From an uncultured Allobosea sp. (GTDB lineage: Bacteria; Pseudomonadota; Alphaproteobacteria; Rhizobiales; Beijerinckiaceae): DNA of 64,000 nt. The position numbers and the translations under genes were made by a program. Location: contig NZ_CAMFKW010000004.1 in assembly GCF_945957345.1 (NCBI RefSeq), positions 62,001 to 126,000 of the forward strand, given 5' to 3'. Under the pieces are notes generated by a model. It ran no database searches and was not told where the DNA came from. It saw only the letters and a program-made list of their open reading frames with translations. Shown here piece after piece: positions 59,014 to 64,000 of the stretch (within the stretch, counting starts at the first letter, position 1; the number at the start of each line of letters is the position of its first letter).

Positions 59014-60363
59014 ATGACCGTCAACACCAAGCCGTCCGCGCTGCAGAACGCCCGCTCGCTCGATGCTTTCTGGATGCCGTTCACGGCGAACCGGCAGTTC
59101 AAGCAGGCCCCGCGCCTGCTCGCCAGCGCCAGCGGCATGCACTACGCCACAGAGGACGGCCGCAAGGTCCTGGACGGCACGGCGGGCTTGTGGTGCTGCA
59201 ATGCCGGCCATGGCCGCCGGCAGATCAGCGAGGCCGTCTCGCACCAGATCGCCGAGCTCGATTTCGCGCCGGCTTTCCAGATGGGCCATCCGATCGTGTT
59301 CGATTTCGCCGAGCGGCTCGGTGCCATCGCGCCGGGCGAGGGTGCGGCGAAGCTCGACCGCGTGTTCTTCACCGGCTCTGGCTCGGAATCGGTCGACACC
59401 GCGCTCAAGATCGCGGTCGCCTATCAGCGCGCCATCGGCCAGGGCACGCGGACCCGCCTGATCGGGCGCGAGCGCGGCTATCACGGCGTCGGCTTCGGCG
59501 GCATCTCGGTCGGCGGCCTCGTCAACAACCGCCGCGTTTTCCCGCAGCTGCCGGGCACCGACCATCTGCGCCACACCCATGATCCCGCCCGCAACGCCTT
59601 CACCCACGGCCTGCCCGAGCATGGCGCCGAGCTTGCCGACGATCTCGAGCGGCTGGTCGCTTTGCATGGTGCGGAGACGATCGCGGCCGTTATCGTCGAG
59701 CCGATGGCCGGCTCCACCGGCGTGCTGCTGCCACCGAAGGGCTATCTGCAGCGCCTGCGCGAAATCGCGACGAAGCACGGCATCCTGCTGATCTTCGACG
59801 AGGTCATCACCGGCTTCGGCCGTCTCGGCACGCCTTTCGCCGCCGATTACTTCGGGGTGATGCCGGACCTGATGACCACGGCCAAGGGCCTGACCAACGG
59901 CGCGGTGCCGATGGGCGCGGTCTTCGCCAGCCGCAAGGTGCATGACGGCCTGATGACCGGGCCGGAGGGCATGATCGAGCTGTTCCACGGCTACACCTAT
60001 TCCGGTCATCCGGTCGCCTGCGCGGCAGGCCTCGCCACGCTCGACATCTACGCGGCCGAAGGCCTGCTGACGCGGGCGGCGACGCTGGCGCCGGCCTGGG
60101 AGAATGCGATGCATTCGCTGCGCGATGCCCCGCATGTGGTCGATATCCGCAATCTCGGCCTCGTGGCCGGCATCGAGCTCGCCTCCCGCGACGGTGCTGC
60201 CGGCGCCCGCGCTTATGAGGTCTTTGTCGACTGCTTCGAGAAGGGGCTGCTGATCCGCGTCACCGGCGACATCATCGCGCTGTCGCCGCCGCTGATCGTC
60301 GAGGAAGGCCAGATCGGCGAGATGGTCGAGACGCTGCGGGCCGCGCTGAAGCGGGTGGCCTGA
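59014..60363 (+). CDS. beta-alanine/omega-amino-acid:pyruvate aminotransferase (class III)
   Basis: A 449-residue PLP aminotransferase very like Pseudomonas omega-amino-acid:pyruvate aminotransferase. Shared segments: FWMPFTANRQFK (residues about 17-28), GLWCCNAGH, VFFTGSGSESVDTALKIA, RERGYHGVGFGG, IVEPMAGSTGVLLPP, IFDEVITGFGRLGT (pyridine-nitrogen Asp), and TTAKGLTNGAVPMGAV with the cofactor Lys. GGGAGG upstream fixes ATG 59014 over 58981. It would turn beta-alanine, or another terminal amine, into the semialdehyde with pyruvate as acceptor. Beta-alanine comes from uracil breakdown, which fits the ureide theme. Confidence 0.9.
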   Translation: MTVNTKPSALQNARSLDAFWMPFTANRQFKQAPRLLASASGMHYATEDGRKVLDGTAGLWCCNAGHGRRQISEAVSHQIAELDFAPAFQMGHPIVFDFAERLGAIAPGEGAAKLDRVFFTGSGSESVDTALKIAVAYQRAIGQGTRTRLIGRERGYHGVGFGGISVGGLVNNRRVFPQLPGTDHLRHTHDPARNAFTHGLPEHGAELADDLERLVALHGAETIAAVIVEPMAGSTGVLLPPKGYLQRLREIATKHGILLIFDEVITGFGRLGTPFAADYFGVMPDLMTTAKGLTNGAVPMGAVFASRKVHDGLMTGPEGMIELFHGYTYSGHPVACAAGLATLDIYAAEGLLTRAATLAPAWENAMHSLRDAPHVVDIRNLGLVAGIELASRDGAAGARAYEVFVDCFEKGLLIRVTGDIIALSPPLIVEEGQIGEMVETLRAALKRVA

Positions 60364-60451
60364 GCTCGCCGATTTGGCGAAGTCGCCGGGCATCGTGTAA
60401 CCCCGCCGGACCGGGCCGATGGCGAGTGCCCGGCGGCAAGACGGGAAAGAC

Positions 60452-60754
60452 ATGTCCGACGACGATTACATCTATGACGAGGCGACCGGCGAATGGCGCC
60501 CGGCCTCGGAAGTGAAGTAGACGGCAGCGGCAATCGCTGCGCCGGTCGTGCGCGATGCCGCAGGCAACGTGCTCGCCGACGGCGATTCCGTCGTGCTGGT
60601 CAAAGACCTCAAGGTGAAGGGTGCCAACCAGACCCTGAAGCAGGGCACGGTCATCCGTTCGATCCGCCTGACGGAAAACGTCGAGGAGATCGACTGCCGT
60701 CACGACACGATCAAGGGGCTCGTGCTGCGGACGGAATTCGTCCGCAAGCGTTGA
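60452..60754 (+). pseudogene. phnA-like gene interrupted by an in-frame TAG
   Basis: Codons 1-22 read MSDDDYIYDEATGEWRPASE then VK, followed by TAG at 60518-60520, and the same frame then continues TAAAIAAPVVRDAAGNVLAD and on to DGDSVVLVKDLKVKGANQTL (PhnA family, in part) up to LRTEFVRKR. The two halves together give about 100 codons, the usual size of rhizobial PhnA proteins. A GTG at 60548 would be the only restart and has no ribosome site. It is probably a recent nonsense mutation; sequencing error remains possible. PhnA proteins have no settled function and are not needed for phosphonate use. Confidence 0.65.
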
Positions 60755-60769
60755 GGTCTTGGATTGCGC

Positions 60770-61174
60770 CTACCAGGGGCGCGGTCCCTCCATCGTCGAG
60801 ACATGGGCCGAGACGACCTTCCAGCCCAGATCCGGAAAACGCACCCAGCTCTGGCTCTGCCTGCCGACGACATCGTGCCCGCGCACCTTGAACTCCGGGT
60901 TCACAGTGGCGATGTCGCGGCCCAGCGTCAGGATTTCCAGCCGGATCCGCTTTTCCTTGATGCCGGGGCCGGGCGGCCGGGCGACACGGTGGCCATGGAT
61001 TTCCTTGAAGCCGTAGCCGTTCTCGTGCAGCGCGTAGCGGATCGTGTAGGGGCTGTTCCAGAACGAGGCGTCGAGGACATCGACATTCTTGTCGATCAGC
61101 GCCTGCTCGTAAGCCTCGAAGAGGGCGCTAATCTCCGCCACGATCTCGGGAATGTTCGGGGTCAAGTCGGTCAT
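60770..61174 (-). CDS. hpxZ: HpxZ/AtzH-like protein (DUF3225, NTF2 fold)
   Basis: A 134-residue protein of the DUF3225/AtzH-like family: IPEIVAEISALFEAYEQAL, NPEFKVRGHDVVGRQSQSWVRF (in part) and VVSAHVSTMEG match HpxZ of the Klebsiella oxalurate cluster hpxWXYZ, and AtzH of atrazine-degradation loci. The exact role is unsettled; it usually accompanies an amidase. Here the ATG at 61174 overlaps the amidase stop (ATGA), so the two are translated together. A longer frame upstream is inside the amidase gene and is rejected. Confidence 0.8.
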   Translation of the reverse strand: MTDLTPNIPEIVAEISALFEAYEQALIDKNVDVLDASFWNSPYTIRYALHENGYGFKEIHGHRVARPPGPGIKEKRIRLEILTLGRDIATVNPEFKVRGHDVVGRQSQSWVRFPDLGWKVVSAHVSTMEGPRPW

Positions 61175-62346
61175 GATGCGGCCTCCATGGCCTGTGCGAC
61201 GGCGATCAGGCTGGCATCGCTGCCTCGCGCGCCGATGATGGACAAGCCGATTGGCGCACCGTCGACGAGGGCGCCGGGCAGGTTGACCTGCGGATGGCCG
61301 GCGAGCCCGCCCTGGGCGCAAAGGCTGGTGATGCGGTCGCGCATCGGCCTGAGAACCGGCATCGGCAGACCGCGCAAGGGCGCGGGGAAGGGTGTCGTCG
61401 GCAGGCACAGGATGGTGCTTGGCGGAAGCAGGTAGCGCAGGCGGGCGCGAGCCTCCTCGCGCATCAGCGCGGCCCAGTTCTGCTCGGATGCCGGAACCTG
61501 CGAGCCGGCAATCAGCCCGGCCGCGACGGTGAAGGCCATGCGCGGGTTGTCGCGCTCGATCCAGGGGCGGAAGGTCTGCCAGGCCTCCACCGGCTGCAAG
61601 CTGCGCTGCGCTCGCGCCCAGACGGAGAGGCCCTGCGGCGCCATGATCTCGTCGCGCGGCGTGGTGCCAAGTACGCGAGCGAGCCGCTCGACCATCGGCT
61701 GCAGCGCCTCTGCCACCGCCGGGTCGGCGAAGCCGAAGGCGTCGACGGCGACGAGCAGCTTCGTCGGCAGCGGACCGGGAGCTTCGCCGAGCAGCGCCGT
61801 GCCGACGCGGGCGAAGGTCGCGGCATCGCGGGTGAACCAGCCGGCGGTGTCCGAACTCGGCGCCTGCGGCATCAGCCCGGTCAGGTCGAGCCGGCCATGG
61901 GTCGGGCGGATGCTGTAGAGTCCGCAGAAGCTGCCGGGCACGCGCATCGAGCCGCCGGTATCCGTGCCCAATGCAGTGTCGCAGAGCCCGGCGGCGACGG
62001 CGGCGGCCGAGCCCGAGGAAGAGCCTCCCGGCACGCGGTCGGGCGCGGCGGTGTTCAATGGCGTGCCGTCGAAGGCGTTCTCGCCGAGGATGCCGAGCGA
62101 GACCTCGTCGGTGATGGTCTTGCCGACCAGCTCGGCGCCGGCATCGAGCAGGGTCTGCACCGCCCAGGCATGACGCTCCGGGATGGGATTGAACATGGCC
62201 CAGTCATGGTTGCCGCCGCCGGTTGGCGTGCCTGCGACGTCGAACAGGTCCTTCACCGCGAAAGTGAGGCCCGCGAGCGGCCCGCCTTGCCGGCCGGAAA
62301 TGCGGATGCGCGGGCCGGGCACGAAGGCGTTGACGCGATCCTCCAT
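61171..62346 (-). CDS. amidase signature family enzyme, partner of the HpxZ-like protein
   Basis: A 391-residue amidase with the Ser-Ser-Lys triad: Lys in TFAVKDLFDVAG (residue 32), the cis-Ser in GGSSSGSAAAVAAG (about 107-120) and the nucleophile Ser in GTDTGGSMRVPGSFCG (about 131). Close relatives hydrolyse amides such as indole-acetamide; AtzE/HpxY-type amidases with AtzH/HpxZ partners act on carboxybiuret or oxalurate-like compounds. ATG 62346 (MEDRVNAFVPGPR) matches the family N-terminus; an ATG at 62433 or 62505 adds a basic tail. No AtzG/HpxX small subunit is seen next to it. Confidence 0.83.
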   Translation of the reverse strand: MEDRVNAFVPGPRIRISGRQGGPLAGLTFAVKDLFDVAGTPTGGGNHDWAMFNPIPERHAWAVQTLLDAGAELVGKTITDEVSLGILGENAFDGTPLNTAAPDRVPGGSSSGSAAAVAAGLCDTALGTDTGGSMRVPGSFCGLYSIRPTHGRLDLTGLMPQAPSSDTAGWFTRDAATFARVGTALLGEAPGPLPTKLLVAVDAFGFADPAVAEALQPMVERLARVLGTTPRDEIMAPQGLSVWARAQRSLQPVEAWQTFRPWIERDNPRMAFTVAAGLIAGSQVPASEQNWAALMREEARARLRYLLPPSTILCLPTTPFPAPLRGLPMPVLRPMRDRITSLCAQGGLAGHPQVNLPGALVDGAPIGLSIIGARGSDASLIAVAQAMEAAS

Positions 62347-62538
62347 CACGGGCTCGGTGATCGTGCTTCGCCTGGGGAGGTCGGTCGGGTCGGCATCGGC
62401 ACGGCGTCTGTTCCTGTTTGCTGTTCGACTCATGGACGAAGAGCAGCCTAACAGGTTTGCCGCGGTAGCAAACGGCAGGGCACGGGCTCGCCGCACGCCG
62501 ATCATGGAAGGTTTCGGCTATGCCTCCGGGGCCTTGGG

Positions 62539-63156
62539 TCAGGGCGCGCGTCGTGCCCCTGCACGCCTGACTGCATCCTGTTCCTGCGCGATCAGGAAAT
62601 CGGCCTGAGCCTGCGTCTCGACCGCGGCAGCGTCATGCTCGCGGCGGATCGATGCGATCGCGTTTGCCGCGCTTGCCCCGTTCTCGACCAGCAGCAGCGC
62701 GGCAATGGTGCCGGTGCGGCCGAGGCCGGCGCGGCAATGGATCGCCCAACTCTGGCCTTCGCGAAGGCGGCGGGCCAGGTCTAGTCTGCGCCAGCCGGCC
62801 ATGAAACCCGCATCCGGCACGCCGTAATCTGGGATGGGGAGATGGATCCATTCCAGCCCGGCCGTGCGTGTGGCGGCGGCGAAGCCGTCCGGAAGCTCTT
62901 TGGCTTCCACGAGGCTGAGGACGCCGGTCGCGCCCATCTTCGCAAGCCGCGACAGATCTTCCGCCAAAGCCGCCTGCAATGCGGCCTCATCGAGCGTCTC
63001 CTTGCGCCGGCCGGGGCAGGGTCCGAGCAGGAGCGCGCCGGCGAAGCCGGACAAGTCGAGACGGGAAACGGAAGGCGCCGGGGTGTGCAAACAATCCTCC
63101 AGAGGGGGGGCAGCAAGGCATTCTACCTGCCGCATCGTCTTCGCGCGAAACGACAC
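62539..63156 (-). CDS. protein tyrosine phosphatase-like (dual-specificity type)
   Basis: A 205-residue protein with the cysteine phosphatase P-loop HCRAGLGRTGTIAALLL (about residues 140-156, CX5R intact) and the upstream general-acid region PIPDYGVPD (about 105). The pattern resembles the CDKN3/dual-specificity group in which bacterial members have unknown substrates. The start at 63156 is GTG without a clear ribosome site; ATG 63135 (MRQVECLAAPP) is a good alternative. It is divergent from the permease gene, with a palindrome between them. The DNA from 62347 to 62538 upstream of the amidase contains no convincing gene. Confidence 0.78.
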   Translation of the reverse strand: MSFRAKTMRQVECLAAPPLEDCLHTPAPSVSRLDLSGFAGALLLGPCPGRRKETLDEAALQAALAEDLSRLAKMGATGVLSLVEAKELPDGFAAATRTAGLEWIHLPIPDYGVPDAGFMAGWRRLDLARRLREGQSWAIHCRAGLGRTGTIAALLLVENGASAANAIASIRREHDAAAVETQAQADFLIAQEQDAVRRAGARRAP

Positions 63157-63195
63157 TTGCGTTGTGTGGCAAGGCCTCAGGCCTCGCCAATTGAC

Positions 63196-63229
63196 ATGAT
63201 GATATAGCTGTGTACAGCTATATCATCAT
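63196..63229. promoter_or_regulatory. 15-bp perfect palindrome at the start of the permease gene
   Basis: ATGATGATATAGCTG at 63196-63210 is exactly complementary to CAGCTATATCATCAT at 63215-63229, with the 4-base loop TGTA. A TTGACA at 63191-63196 abuts it. The right arm ends inside the first ATG (63228) of the permease frame. This suggests an operator overlapping the promoter or translation start, probably for a GntR-type regulator not in the window. Confidence 0.6.
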
Positions 63230-64000
63230 GCTGTCCACACGCGACCCTGCCAGTGAGATCGGATCCGTGTCCGCGCCGGTCGGCCAGGCCTTCGCGGCAG
63301 GTGCGCTCAAGCCGCCGAGTCCGCCACCGCCGGGCGCGCCCTTGCGCGAGCGCCTGCAAGGGCTCGCCTGGCCGCTGGTCGTCCTGCTCGGGCTCGTCGG
63401 GATCGGTGTGCTCGGAGCGCGGAACGTCTCAGCCAATCTCGCGGCGGCGGGGATGGAGATCGATTTCTCCTTTCTCTGGCAGCAGGCGGGCTTCGACGTC
63501 AGCGAGAGCCTGATCGCCTATACGCCGCGCGATACCTACGCGCGCGTGCTTCTCGTCGGTATCCTCAACACGCTCATCGCTGCGGCGGTGACGCTGGTGC
63601 TGGCAAGCGCGATCGGCCTCGTCGTCGGCATCGCCATGACCAGCGCGAACTGGCTCGTGCGCAACCTCGCGCGGCTCTATGTGGAGTTGCTGCGCAACCT
63701 GCCGAAGCTCCTGATCGTGATCGCGCTCTATGTCGCGCTGGTCCGCGGCCTGCCGCATATCAAGGCGGCCTGGATCGGCCCGTTCGGCGCCATGCTGAGC
63801 AATCGCGGGCTCGCCCTGCCGTCGCCGGTGATCGGGCATGGCGGGCTCGCCTTAGGATTCGCTGTCAGCTTCTGGCTCGTCGGCTGGGCGTTCTGGGCGC
63901 GGGCGGTGAAGCTGCATCAGGACGCGACCGGGCAGCGCCGGCCGGTCGCCCTGCCGGTGCTGGTGGCGGGGCTTGTGCTTTATGCCGGACTCATTCTGTC
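63228..64000 (+). CDS. amino-acid ABC transporter permease, AapQ-like (partial, runs off the edge)
   Basis: An open frame of 257 codons with no stop before the window end. It begins MLSTRDPASEIGS, has a Pro-rich cytosolic N-terminus, then hydrophobic segments (WPLVVLLGLVGIGVLG; LLVGILNTLIAAAVTLVLAS in part), the ATPase-side core LARLYVELLRNLPKLLIVI and further helices, as in AapQ. It is related to the complete gene at 9523-10698. The ATG at 63228 lies inside the palindrome, so the true start may be later, for example GTG 63270. Further transporter genes are expected beyond the window. Confidence 0.8.
   Translation, partial: MLSTRDPASEIGSVSAPVGQAFAAGALKPPSPPPPGAPLRERLQGLAWPLVVLLGLVGIGVLGARNVSANLAAAGMEIDFSFLWQQAGFDVSESLIAYTPRDTYARVLLVGILNTLIAAAVTLVLASAIGLVVGIAMTSANWLVRNLARLYVELLRNLPKLLIVIALYVALVRGLPHIKAAWIGPFGAMLSNRGLALPSPVIGHGGLALGFAVSFWLVGWAFWARAVKLHQDATGQRRPVALPVLVAGLVLYAGLIL

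Noticed and set aside
60518..60520. Possible recoding (pyrrolysine or read-through) of the TAG in the phnA-like gene.
   Set aside because: No pyl genes or recoding element are seen, and PhnA proteins are not known to carry a special residue; simple mutation is more economical.
1..64000. CRISPR arrays, tRNA or rRNA genes, insertion sequences, phage or conjugation genes.
   Set aside because: I looked for repeat-spacer arrays, cloverleaf-like segments and transposase or integrase motifs and saw none; a covariance-model scan would be needed to exclude small RNAs.

Overview
The window is GC-rich, densely coded bacterial DNA. The gene families (AapJ/AapQ/AapM-type amino-acid ABC subunits, TRAP transporters, GntR/LysR/PucR/RpiR regulators) and two copies of an intergenic repeat of the kind scattered through rhizobial genomes suggest an alphaproteobacterium of the Hyphomicrobiales (Rhizobiales). 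A Bosea-like soil or plant-associated organism would fit, but the genus is only a guess. I see no rRNA, tRNA, CRISPR array, IS element or phage gene. The region reads as a chromosomal or megaplasmid catabolic archipelago: a chain of small regulons, each made of a transporter, a few hydrolases and a regulator.

Layout. 0-0.7 kb: a PAP2 phosphatase. 0.9-11.7 kb: an M81/M20 peptidase pair, then a divergon with GntR, amidohydrolase and arylformamidase-like hydrolase on one side and kynureninase plus an amino-acid ABC transporter without an ATPase on the other, separated by an AT-rich perfect inverted repeat. 11.8-13.9 kb: a truncated histidine kinase and four small secreted or metal-handling proteins (CusF-like, unknown, HMA, DUF411). 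13.9-19.6 kb: a kdgF-kduD-kduI-TRAP operon for unsaturated uronates with a divergent GntR regulator. 19.7-25.1 kb: LysR, a Tat-exported cytosine-deaminase-like amidohydrolase, an M24 peptidase and an AbgB-like M20 hydrolase. 25.2-28.5 kb: MarR-EmrA-EmrB efflux. 28.6-32.4 kb: a three-subunit membrane gluconate-dehydrogenase-type oxidase (GMC flavoprotein, tri-haem cytochrome c, small subunit).

32.7-44.3 kb: an N-formylglutamate-amidohydrolase-like gene and an M20 peptidase, then a long plus-strand operon with a complete Dpp/Opp-type ABC transporter, cysteine hydrolase, glutamine-synthetase-like ligase, RpiR regulator and lactonase-type amidohydrolase. A recognisable promoter and inverted repeat lie before it. 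45-54.9 kb: a PucR regulator divergent from a nucleobase-type permease, an ankyrin-TPR fusion, then DUF2877, FdrA, DUF1116 and carbamate kinase, the set that in E. coli makes oxamate carbamoyltransferase (AllFGH) and AllK. It is closed by a good terminator. 55-62.3 kb: a second cytosine-deaminase-like hydrolase, a peptide-type binding protein, an XRE-cupin regulator divergent from a beta-alanine/omega-amino-acid aminotransferase, a phnA-like gene broken by an in-frame TAG, and an HpxZ/AtzH-like protein overlapping an amidase. 62.5-64 kb: a tyrosine-phosphatase-like protein and the start of another AapQ-like permease that runs off the edge.

The common theme is breaking C-N bonds: one M81, three M20, one M24, four metal amidohydrolases, an amidase, a cysteine hydrolase, a formylglutamate-type hydrolase and a formamidase-like hydrolase. 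The most interesting part is 45-62 kb, where the phosphorolytic oxamate/oxalurate machinery and an HpxZ-amidase pair sit together with no allantoin genes. This suggests a ureide route that starts from a substrate other than allantoin.
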